Origin: DATAMF01 sp964472565
GTDB taxonomy: Bacteria; Chloroflexota; Anaerolineae; Aggregatilineales; Aggregatilineaceae
Direction: 5' to 3'
Length of the DNA: 17,818 nucleotides
NCBI GenBank assembly: GCA_964472565.1
Contig: CAYYNB010000127.1
Coordinates: 1-17,818, forward strand
The position numbers were made by a program, and so were the translations under genes. The notes beneath the pieces were generated by a model. It did no database searches and was not told the DNA's origin. It saw nothing but the letters and a program-made list of their open reading frames with translations. This document shows, piece after piece, positions 7,086-13,287 of the stretch (position 1 is the stretch's first letter; each line of letters starts with the position of its first letter).

Positions 7086-7330
7086 CTCACCCAATCGCGG
7101 TGATAGGCGTCCCATTCCCGGTGACGGTAGGCGTTTTTACAGTCCAGGCAGACAAAAGCTTCGGCACGCTGCCCGTTTTCCTTCCACCGCCAGATCACCC
7201 GCCCCAGATGAAACCGGCAGGTAGGCCGGAAGCAGATCGGGCAAAAATCCCCATCTTGCAGCCCGGTATCTCCATACCGTTGTTTTGCGTCTTCATGCGT
7301 CTCACAAATGTGACAATACGGCACCGCCAT
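7082..7330 (-). CDS. Small cross-brace zinc-finger protein
   Basis: An 82-residue soluble protein with eight potential zinc ligands: C6, C9, C30, C33, C38, H41, C61 and C64. The spacing C-x2-C-x20-C-x2-C-x4-C-x2-H-x19-C-x2-C suggests two interleaved zinc sites. The centre, FCPICFRPTCRFH, resembles AN1 or B-box type fingers. Such folds usually bind protein or nucleic acid; no function can be assigned. ATG 7330 has AGGG seven bases upstream. The TAG stop lies inside repeat copy 3b. A reverse-strand TATAAT near 7371-7376 could be its -10 box, with no good -35. Confidence 0.75.
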   Translation of the reverse strand: MAVPYCHICETHEDAKQRYGDTGLQDGDFCPICFRPTCRFHLGRVIWRWKENGQRAEAFVCLDCKNAYRHREWDAYHRDWVS

Positions 7331-7458
7331 ACGTTAACCCTACCTACAGAACGCCTGTACATACCGTATTATAACCCCGCACCCCGCCCGACGATAGACC
7401 CGGCAGCCGCCGAACAAAATACGCTCGCCTGACAGAACAGGCTATATTCTAATAAGGA

Positions 7459-7464
7459 TATAAT
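7459..7464 (+). promoter_or_regulatory. Possible -10 box upstream of the ArsA-like gene
   Basis: TATAAT, an exact consensus -10, lies 68 bases before the ATG at 7532. No convincing -35 is seen at 16-18 bases, so the call is weak. An alternative TATATT lies at 7443-7448. Confidence 0.35.
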
Positions 7465-7487
7465 GCACCGTTTGACTCGCCCTTGCG

Positions 7488-7499
7488 TAATGATCATTA
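7488..7499. promoter_or_regulatory. Palindrome in the ArsA-like gene leader (possible operator)
   Basis: TAATGATCATTA is a perfect 12-bp palindrome between the possible -10 box and the start codon of the ATPase gene. It could be a repressor site. No regulator gene is adjacent, and a palindrome of this length can occur by chance. Confidence 0.3.
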
Positions 7500-7531
7500 A
7501 ATTAATGAGGGCGACCAACAACGAGGAATCT

Positions 7532-8716
7532 ATGCGAATTATTGTACATACTGGCAAAGGTGGCGTGGGTAAAACCAGCATTTCGGCGGCAACGGCGGTG
7601 CGGTGCGCCGAGATGGGCCTGCGTACCATTGTGATCTCCACCGATACCGCCCATTCGCTGGCCGATTCGCTCGATGTCAAAATCGGGCCGGAGCCGGTTT
7701 TGCTGATGGATAATCTGTGGGCACAGGAAGTCGATGCCCGCTACTCGATGGATAAATACTGGGGCCGCATCCAGCGTTATATGCTCAATGTCCTCAGTTC
7801 GCGCGGCGTGTCCGACATCGTAGCCGAAGAAGTCACCATTCTGCCCGGCCTCGAAGAAGGCGCACACCTGCTGTGGATCAACAAATATGCCGAAGACAAC
7901 GAACACGATGTCCTGATCGTGGACGCCGCGCCCACCGCCGAAACGCTGCGCCTGCTCAGTCTGCCGGACACGTCGCGCTGGTGGTTCAACCGCATCATGA
8001 GTCTGATGCGGGGACCGGGTCGTTTGTTACGTCCGCTGGCCAAACCCTTGATCGGCGCGGAACTGCCCGACGCCGAAACGCTGGACAGCGTGGATGGTCT
8101 GTTCGACACGCTGGACAAAGTGCGCCTGCTGCTGGCCGATCCCGACTACAGCAGTCTGCGCCTGGTGATCAACCCCGAACGCATGGTCATCAAAGAGACG
8201 CAGCGCACCTACACCTACCTCAACCTGTACGGCTACGCGGTGGATGCCGTGTTGTGCAACCGGATCATCCCGTCCGAAGTCACCGATCCTTATTTCGCGC
8301 AGTGGAAAGCGCAGCAGGCCGAAAATATGGAGTTTATTGGCGAGGCGTTCGGCCAGCTTCCGCTGCTGACCGCGCCCTTGTTCGACAGTGAAATGGGCGG
8401 GTTTGACCAACTGCGCCGCCTGGCCGATGCGCTCTACGGAGATCGCAACCCGGCAGACGTGTTGATGAAAGAACAGTCACACCGCATCGAAACCGATGGC
8501 AACGATGGCTATTATCTGATTGTGCCGCTGCCTTTTGCCGACAAAAGCGATCTGGACCTGTACCGTTCCACCGATGAACTGACACTGCGAGTCGGACCCT
8601 ACCGCCGTAATATCGTGCTGCCCTACTCGCTCTGGCAGTTGGATATTGAAAACGCGCGCTTCGAGCAGTCCAAGCTGCGCATCCACTTCACGCGCAGCAA
8701 TCATAACAACGTTTAA
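7532..8716 (+). CDS. ArsA/Get3-family ATPase with C-terminal HSP20-like domain
   Basis: A 394-residue ATPase of the ArsA/TRC40 branch of the deviant Walker A family. It has P-loop GKGGVGKT (8-15), switch STDTAHSLADSLD (D38) and DAAPTAETLRLL (121-132). NRIIPSEV and TAPLFDSEMGG are typical of the family's second half. Residues about 327-386 (YYLIVPLPFADKSDLDL to KLRIHF) match the HSP20-like tail seen in many ArsA-type proteins of bacteria other than proteobacteria. No arsR, arsB or arsD gene is near and no arsenite-binding Cys cluster is visible, so a chaperone or targeting role is as likely as arsenite efflux. The start at ATG 7532 begins the P-loop strand and has GAGGA at 7523-7527; an in-frame ATG at 7463 would add 23 unconserved residues. 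Confidence 0.9.
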   Translation: MRIIVHTGKGGVGKTSISAATAVRCAEMGLRTIVISTDTAHSLADSLDVKIGPEPVLLMDNLWAQEVDARYSMDKYWGRIQRYMLNVLSSRGVSDIVAEEVTILPGLEEGAHLLWINKYAEDNEHDVLIVDAAPTAETLRLLSLPDTSRWWFNRIMSLMRGPGRLLRPLAKPLIGAELPDAETLDSVDGLFDTLDKVRLLLADPDYSSLRLVINPERMVIKETQRTYTYLNLYGYAVDAVLCNRIIPSEVTDPYFAQWKAQQAENMEFIGEAFGQLPLLTAPLFDSEMGGFDQLRRLADALYGDRNPADVLMKEQSHRIETDGNDGYYLIVPLPFADKSDLDLYRSTDELTLRVGPYRRNIVLPYSLWQLDIENARFEQSKLRIHFTRSNHNNV

Positions 8717-8740
8717 AGGGTTTCGGGGGCAGACCGTGTA

Positions 8741-8823
8741 TTAAGGCTGCGCCCTATTCTTTACCCCATCCCCCCTTACCCCTGTCAAACAGGATCGTCA
8801 CCGGGTTTCTTGGGATGGCCTAA
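8741..8823 (-). repeat. Dispersed hairpin repeat, copy 4 (inverted, hairpin lost)
   Basis: An 83-bp reverse-orientation copy. It begins TTAAGGCTGCGCC, keeps TTTACCCCATCCCCCCTTACC, and ends TTGGGATGGCCTAA. The core stem is missing: after GTCAAAC (reverse complement GTTTGAC), one arm is deleted. It occupies most of the gap between the ATPase and UbiB-like genes and ends 5 bases before the GAGG ribosome binding site of the latter. Confidence 0.8.
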
Positions 8824-8841
8824 CACCGAGGTTTGGTGCAT

Positions 8842-10680
8842 ATGACAAATCAACATTCAGAACCGGGCGATCACAGGGATCGCCCTTCTGCTGACCAACT
8901 CGCGGCTGAACTTTCCACCTATACCGTCCACCCGCGCCGCTACCGCCGCACGCTGCGTTTTGCCTGGTGGCTGTTCCTCCGCGCGGTGTGGTGGGAAGTG
9001 ATTCTGCGCCGCCTGTTTGGGGATATGCTGATCCGCCAGAATCGGAATGTGCGGTTTAAGCGCTGGGCGCACGACTTCCGCATGATGGCCGTCGATATGG
9101 GCGGAGTCATGATCAAACTCGGCCAGTTCATTTCCAGCCGGGTCGATATTCTGCCCCCCGAAGTGATCGACGAACTGGCCGCGCTGCAAGATGAAGTGCC
9201 GACGATTCCGTTTGAACTGCTGCGCGAAACCCTGCATGCGGAACTCGGCCCGCTGGACCAGCACTTTTCCGAGTTCGATCCTACCCCGATTGCGGCGGCG
9301 TCACTCGGTCAGGCCCACCGCGCCCGGCTGCTGGATGGAACGCGGGTCGTCGTCAAGATTCAGCGCCCCGGCATCGGCTCGGTGGTCTACACCGATCTCA
9401 AGGCTCTGGGCGTGATCGCGCGGCATGCCATGCGCTTCAAATTCATTTCCCGCCGCGCCAATGTCCCGCTGCTGCTGGATGAATTCAGCGCGGTGTTGTG
9501 GGACGAATTAAATTACACGCTCGAAGCGGATAACGCGGAAATGTTCGCCACCATGTTTACGGGCAACCCCGGCGTTTACATTCCGCGCGTCTACCGCGAG
9601 CATTCCACCAGCCGCGTGGTGACGCTGGAAGACGTGACCGCCATCAAGATCACCGATTATGCCCGCCTCGAAGCCGCCGGAATCAGCCGGAAGGATGTCT
9701 CCCGCCGCTTGATCAGCACCTATTTATGGATGGTGTTTGATCAGCGCTGCTTTCACGCCGACCCCCACCCCGGCAACCTGTTTGTCTATCCCATCCCGCC
9801 CGGCACGCCCGCTCCCAACGGCCAGCATCACAACGATCAACCGCTGCAAGGCCAGCCCTTCTATCTGATCTTTGTCGATTTTGGCATGGTGGGCCGCCTG
9901 ACGCCGCAGATTGTATCCGGGCTGAGCGAAACGCTCTATGCCCTCACAGCGGGTGATACGCGCCGCATGGTCCAGTCGTTCCAACGGCTGAATATTCTGC
10001 TGCCCGGTGCCGATCTGGAACGCATCGAGCTAGCCATCCGCACCGTTTTTGATCGCATCTGGGGTCTGAATATGTCCGACCTCACGCGCATGCAGTTTGC
10101 TGAAATGCGGACCATCGGGCGCGAGTTCAGTGATCTGCTGTTTTCCATGCCGTTCCAGGTGCCGCAGGATTATCTGTACCTCGTGCGCTGTGTGGGCATC
10201 CTGGCAGGTATCTGCACCGGACTCGATCCCAGCTTTGACCCCTGGCGCGAAATCCAGCCGTTCGCCCGGTCGCTGTTAGGCGACTTTGAAGCCAGCCTGA
10301 TGTCGATCAGCGTCTCCCCGCGCGAACTGCTCAATCCGAAAACGCTGCGCGGGCTGCTCAGCGGCGAGTCGCTCAATCGGCTGATGGATACGGGCTGGGA
10401 TGCGGCCAAACGCGCCGTGCAGCTTCTCCCCCTGGCCGATGATGTGCTGCGCCGCGCGGATCGTGGGGAACTCACCGTGCGTGTCACCCCCAGCCAGGAC
10501 ATGGAACGCCAGTTCCGCCGCATGGAATACGCGATTCAACGGCTGGTCAGCGCCGTCATGTTCTGCGCCCTGATCATCGGCAGTTCGCTGCTGTATACCA
10601 CTGGCGAACGGACGCTATCCTATATCGGGTTTGCGCTCGCCATGTTCACCTTCTGGCGGGTGATCGCCGCCGCGCATTAA
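8842..10680 (+). CDS. UbiB/ABC1-family atypical kinase
   Basis: A 612-residue member of the UbiB/ADCK family, which supports quinone or isoprenoid-lipid metabolism at the membrane. Hallmarks are the KxGQ motif KLGQFISSR (K92-Q95), the Ala-rich loop AAASLGQAH (151-159) in place of a P-loop, the lysine in VVKIQRPG (K172), the catalytic loop FHADPHPGN (D306, N311) and DFG (345-347). A short Pro/His/Gln-rich insert lies at about 316-338, before the DFG strand. Two C-terminal membrane helices (LVSAVMFCALIIGSSLLY and the last 20 residues) anchor it. No quinone biosynthesis gene adjoins it. ATG 8842 follows GAGG by 10 bases; a TTG at 8833 and GTG at 8836 are alternatives. Confidence 0.93.
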   Translation: MTNQHSEPGDHRDRPSADQLAAELSTYTVHPRRYRRTLRFAWWLFLRAVWWEVILRRLFGDMLIRQNRNVRFKRWAHDFRMMAVDMGGVMIKLGQFISSRVDILPPEVIDELAALQDEVPTIPFELLRETLHAELGPLDQHFSEFDPTPIAAASLGQAHRARLLDGTRVVVKIQRPGIGSVVYTDLKALGVIARHAMRFKFISRRANVPLLLDEFSAVLWDELNYTLEADNAEMFATMFTGNPGVYIPRVYREHSTSRVVTLEDVTAIKITDYARLEAAGISRKDVSRRLISTYLWMVFDQRCFHADPHPGNLFVYPIPPGTPAPNGQHHNDQPLQGQPFYLIFVDFGMVGRLTPQIVSGLSETLYALTAGDTRRMVQSFQRLNILLPGADLERIELAIRTVFDRIWGLNMSDLTRMQFAEMRTIGREFSDLLFSMPFQVPQDYLYLVRCVGILAGICTGLDPSFDPWREIQPFARSLLGDFEASLMSISVSPRELLNPKTLRGLLSGESLNRLMDTGWDAAKRAVQLLPLADDVLRRADRGELTVRVTPSQDMERQFRRMEYAIQRLVSAVMFCALIIGSSLLYTTGERTLSYIGFALAMFTFWRVIAAAH

Positions 10681-10760
10681 TACGGCCTATTTTCATGCCC
10701 CAAAATCTGCTACACTATTTTCAATTTCCACTCCAATGAAAGAGGGATTCCGGCTTGCTT

Positions 10761-10843
10761 AACTAAACGCCCCCCCATGCATCGCGGCCCGCACCTGTCG
10801 GGAATGTTTTGATTCCCCGTGCGAAGCGATGGTGTGTTTAGTT
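10761..10843. repeat. 83-bp extended hairpin element with 8-bp terminal inverted repeats
   Basis: AACTAAAC (10761-10768) and GTTTAGTT (10836-10843) are perfect inverted ends. Inside them lie nested complementary pairs: CATCGC (10780-10785) with GCGATG (10826-10831), CGCAC (10790-10794) with GTGCG (10819-10823), and GGGAAT (10800-10805) with ATTCCC (10812-10817) around loop GTTTTG. The whole forms one long interrupted stem. It sits in the gap between the UbiB-like and transporter genes and abuts repeat copy 5. It may be a REP/MITE-like element or a structured leader RNA. Confidence 0.65.
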
Positions 10844-10950
10844 CGGCTATCCCAAGAAAATAATTACCCTGTGTCCACCTTGTTTGACTCCCCTTCCCCC
10901 AGGGAAGGGGTAAGGGGGGATGGGGTAAGGAAAATATTGGCGCAGCCTTA
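10842..10950 (+). repeat. Dispersed hairpin repeat, copy 5
   Basis: A near full-length forward copy: TTCGGCTATCCCAAGAAAATAA, then GTTTGACTCC, a CCCCTTCCC/AGGGAAGGGG stem, GGGGGGATGGGGTAAGG and TTGGCGCAGCCTTA. The left end is diverged (TTCGGC rather than TTAAGGC) and merges with the hairpin element before it. It ends 8 bases before the AAGGA ribosome binding site of the transporter gene. Confidence 0.82.
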
Positions 10951-10973
10951 GCTCACATAAGGAATCCTGCTTC

Positions 10974-12122
10974 ATGCACAAAAACATTCGCTTGTTATCC
11001 TGGTTCGATTTCTCCCTGGGACTGCGGCTGTACGCGCCCATCATGATCATCTATTTCGCTCAGGTCTCCGGCTCGTATGCGCTGGGCATGAGCGTCTTTG
11101 CCATCACGTCACTCTCCAGCGCACTGTTGGAAGTCCCCACCGGCATCTTTTCGGATCGCATCGGGCGGAAACGCACCCTGGTGCTGGGAGCCGCCGCCGA
11201 GACTGCCGCCGTGTTGTTTTATGCGTGGGGCGGCACCTATCTCCGCCTGGCCTGCGGTGCGTTTTTCCAGGGCACCGCCTGGGCTTTTTTCAGCGGCAAT
11301 AACAACGCCCTGTTATACGACACCCTGGCAGCATCCGGCCAGCAGGCCGACTACCAGCACCACCTGGGCCGCATCACCAGCATGGATCACATGGCGCTGG
11401 CGTTATCGGGCGTGACGGGCGGCATCCTGGCGGCGGTGTCGCTCCACCTGGTGATGTGGTTATCGCTGCTGCCCGCCCTGGTGGGACTGGGGATCAGCGT
11501 GTGGGTCCAGGAACCCGCCGTACTGGTTCATCCCGCTGAAAATGTCGCCGCCCACACCCGCCGGGCGCTGCACCTGATTCTGCGCAATCGTAAGCTCCGG
11601 TTGATCAGCCTGGCGTCGATTCTGAGCGGTTCCCTCGGTGAGGCCAGTTATCAACTCCGCGCAGCGTTCGTCCAAACGCTGTGGCCGCTGTGGGCGTTGG
11701 GGCTGGCCCAAACGCTGGGTAATGTGTTCGCGTCGGCCAGTTTCTTTTTCAGCGGACGGCTGATCAGGCGTTTTTCCGAATTCCGGCTGCTGCTGTGGGG
11801 TGGTGCGGTCAGTCAAACTGTGAACACCGTCGCCGTCATCGCCCCCACGGTCTGCTCCCCTGCCCTGCTGTCTTCCACCGGGCTGATCTACGGCGTGAAT
11901 ATGGTGGCGAAAGACGGGCTGATGCAGTCCGAATTCACCTCGGAACAGCGCGCCACAATGGGATCGCTTGTCTCGCTGGCGGGCAGCATCGCTTTTGCGC
12001 TTTTTTCGCTGTTACAGGGCCTGCTGGCCGATCACATCGGCGTGATCGGGGCACTCCTGGCCGCCCAGGGGCTGGCCTGCGTGCCGTTCGTGTTATATTG
12101 GCGGGTGTTTCGCCGCGCCTGA
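10974..12122 (+). CDS. Major facilitator superfamily transporter
   Basis: A 382-residue polytopic inner-membrane protein, hydrophobic throughout, consistent with about 11-12 helices. The diagnostic MFS motif A between helices 2 and 3 is GIFSDRIGRKRT (57-68), preceded by LLEVPTG as in drug-efflux type members. A charged middle loop near residue 190-205 separates the two halves. MFS proteins use the proton gradient to move small solutes; the substrate cannot be read from sequence. ATG 10974 has AAGGA at 10959-10963, 10 bases upstream. The 5' region is filled by two inverted-repeat elements, and a strong palindrome follows the stop. Confidence 0.87.
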   Translation: MHKNIRLLSWFDFSLGLRLYAPIMIIYFAQVSGSYALGMSVFAITSLSSALLEVPTGIFSDRIGRKRTLVLGAAAETAAVLFYAWGGTYLRLACGAFFQGTAWAFFSGNNNALLYDTLAASGQQADYQHHLGRITSMDHMALALSGVTGGILAAVSLHLVMWLSLLPALVGLGISVWVQEPAVLVHPAENVAAHTRRALHLILRNRKLRLISLASILSGSLGEASYQLRAAFVQTLWPLWALGLAQTLGNVFASASFFFSGRLIRRFSEFRLLLWGGAVSQTVNTVAVIAPTVCSPALLSSTGLIYGVNMVAKDGLMQSEFTSEQRATMGSLVSLAGSIAFALFSLLQGLLADHIGVIGALLAAQGLACVPFVLYWRVFRRA

Positions 12123-12169
12123 AAATGCAGATTTCCGATCTCGTCAGGATGCGTGTCTGGTTATCGAAC

Positions 12170-12212
12170 GTCGGGGCAATTCATGAATTGCCCCGACCCC
12201 CAAAGATGGGGG
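12170..12212. repeat. 28-bp perfect palindrome plus adjoining C5/G5 hairpin
   Basis: GTCGGGGCAATTCA (12170-12183) is followed directly by its exact reverse complement TGAATTGCCCCGAC (12184-12197). A second small hairpin, CCCCC (12197-12201) and GGGGG (12208-12212), adjoins. This sequence type recurs in many bacterial genomes; when translated it gives the spurious peptide VGAIHELP. It lies 48 bases after the transporter stop. It has no T-run directly after it, so terminator function is uncertain. Confidence 0.8.
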
Positions 12213-12255
12213 ACTAATTTTCGCGATAAGTTTAATAAAAATAGCCGCTAATCTG

Positions 12256-12284
12256 TTGACTTCCCATAAAACCCGTATTACAAT
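12256..12284 (+). promoter_or_regulatory. Sigma-70-type promoter of the cold-shock gene
   Basis: TTGACT (12256-12261) and TACAAT (12279-12284) match the -35 and -10 consensus at five of six positions each, with a 17-base spacer. Transcription would start near 12291 and leave a leader of about 62 bases before the ATG at 12353. Confidence 0.75.
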
Positions 12285-12352
12285 TTTGGTTGGTTGTGGA
12301 GCGGGAACACCACGTATTTTCGATTTCTAAGCACGAAGGAGCACGAAACAAT

Positions 12353-12577
12353 ATGTCTCAACGTTTGACCGGCGTGGTTAAATGGTTCAACGCGCAAAAA
12401 GGCTTTGGCTTTATCCAGCCTGAAACCGGGTCGAATGCGAACGATGTATTCGTTCACTACAGCGCCATCAGCGGCAATGGCTATCGTAATCTGGAACAGG
12501 GCGAACGGGTCGAGTTTTCGATCAGCGATGGCCCCAAAGGACCGCAGGCCAGCGAGGTTACCCGGTTAAACAACTAA
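12353..12577 (+). CDS. Cold-shock domain protein (CspA family)
   Basis: A 74-residue single cold-shock domain that binds single-stranded RNA and DNA and acts as an RNA chaperone. It has GVVKWFNAQKGFGFI (7-21) with RNP1 KGFGFI and RNP2 VFVHYSAI (32-39). A short insert, TGSNAND (25-31), separates the two motifs. The length matches the family. ATG 12353 has AAGGAG at 12336-12341, 11 bases upstream; an in-frame upstream ATG at 12290 would start at the transcription start and add unrelated residues. It is monocistronic, with its own strong promoter and a terminator 23 bases after the stop. Confidence 0.95.
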   Translation: MSQRLTGVVKWFNAQKGFGFIQPETGSNANDVFVHYSAISGNGYRNLEQGERVEFSISDGPKGPQASEVTRLNN

Positions 12578-12594
12578 CAACCATTCCCCAGACA

Positions 12595-12630
12595 ACAAAA
12601 AACGCCCGGTGATGACGCCGGGCGTTTCAG
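12595..12630. terminator. Bidirectional terminator
   Basis: A 9-bp stem, AACGCCCGG (12601-12609) and CCGGGCGTT (12618-12626), with loop TGATGACG. The A-run before it (12597-12602) becomes a T-run on the reverse strand, giving a good terminator for the reverse zinc-ribbon gene. In the forward direction, after the cold-shock gene, only TTT follows. Confidence 0.8.
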
Positions 12631-12639
12631 TTCAGACCT

Positions 12640-12828
12640 CTACTTGAGCGCTTCGTGCGGTTTGCGCCCATACACTTTTTCATAAGCTTTGCAGGCCGGG
12701 CACATGCCGCCTTCGACGTTTTTCACGAACCAAAAGGCGATCCCACGCTGCTTTTTCCGGGCACGTGAACATACAGGACACGCCACGCACTTCTTCGCCA
12801 GTTCGCGGTCCTTCTCAGTGATCTCCAT
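12640..12828 (-). CDS. Small zinc-ribbon-like protein
   Basis: A 62-residue basic protein with two CxxC knuckles, C17-C20 (CPVC, preceded by C14) and C43-C46 (CPAC), 22 residues apart. This is the layout of a zinc ribbon. The function is unknown. ATG 12828 has GAGGAG ending 4-5 bases upstream. It lies 35 bases after the neighbouring helical-protein gene on the same strand and just before a strong reverse-strand terminator, so the two probably form one unit. Confidence 0.75.
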   Translation of the reverse strand: MEITEKDRELAKKCVACPVCSRARKKQRGIAFWFVKNVEGGMCPACKAYEKVYGRKPHEALK

Positions 12829-12863
12829 CTTGCTCCTCGTCAGTCTGATACGCGCAGATACGA

Positions 12864-13127
12864 CTATTCGACTTCGACTTTCACTTTATCGCCGGATTCA
12901 TCCTTCGACGACTTGCGCAGCTTATCCACGCCGCCCTGTACGCCGTCCAGAATGCCATCGAACAGCGCCTCAAACCCGGCCTTGCCCTCTTCGATGGCGC
13001 GCCCGGTGTGCGTGCGAAAATCCTTCGGCAGCAGCGACACCACCGCTTTACCGGTTTCCTCGATCATATTAATCTGGTGCTCAACAAAAGCGCCCAAAGG
13101 ATTGGTTTTCTTGTCCTGTTTATCCAT
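12864..13127 (-). CDS. Small charged helical protein, unknown function
   Basis: An 87-residue soluble protein with no membrane helix, signal or cysteine. Residues about 10-70 read as amphipathic helices (GAFVEHQINMIEETGKAVVS, then a Gly-containing helix); the tail is Lys/Glu/Ser-rich and ends VKVEVE. I do not recognise a family. ATG 13127 was chosen for AAAGGAG about 8 bases upstream; an upstream in-frame start at 13157 lacks such a site and would put that ribosome binding site inside the gene. It is the first gene of a pair with the zinc-ribbon gene. Confidence 0.7.
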   Translation of the reverse strand: MDKQDKKTNPLGAFVEHQINMIEETGKAVVSLLPKDFRTHTGRAIEEGKAGFEALFDGILDGVQGGVDKLRKSSKDESGDKVKVEVE

Positions 13128-13192
13128 CTCGATCTCCTTTAACACTGGCTTTCTCATACTATACTACGTATTCGGACTCGCGCAGTTGCGGC

Positions 13193-13287
13193 TTAAGGCC
13201 GGTCCAGGAAAATAATTATCCCATTCATCCGGTTTGACTCCCCTTCCCTGGGGGAGATGGGGTAAAGAAATTAGTGGCACGGCTTAA
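13193..13287 (+). repeat. Dispersed hairpin repeat, copy 6 (hairpin shortened)
   Basis: A 95-bp forward copy from TTAAGGCCGGTCC to GGCACGGCTTAA with clear terminal inverted repeats. Its left half is almost identical to copy 2, but the stem and G-rich tract are collapsed to CCCCTTCCCTGGGGGAGATGGGG. The terminal TTAA contains the reverse-strand stop codon of the dehydrogenase gene. Confidence 0.85.

Noticed and set aside
11795..12217. Forward open frame overlapping the transporter end, finishing in VGAIHELPRPPK
   Set aside because: It overlaps the transporter in another frame, and its end is the known spurious translation of the palindrome.
12291..12352. Cold-shock leader as a long thermosensing 5' UTR
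   Set aside because: At about 62 bases it is much shorter than the enterobacterial cspA leader, and no clear alternative structures are visible.
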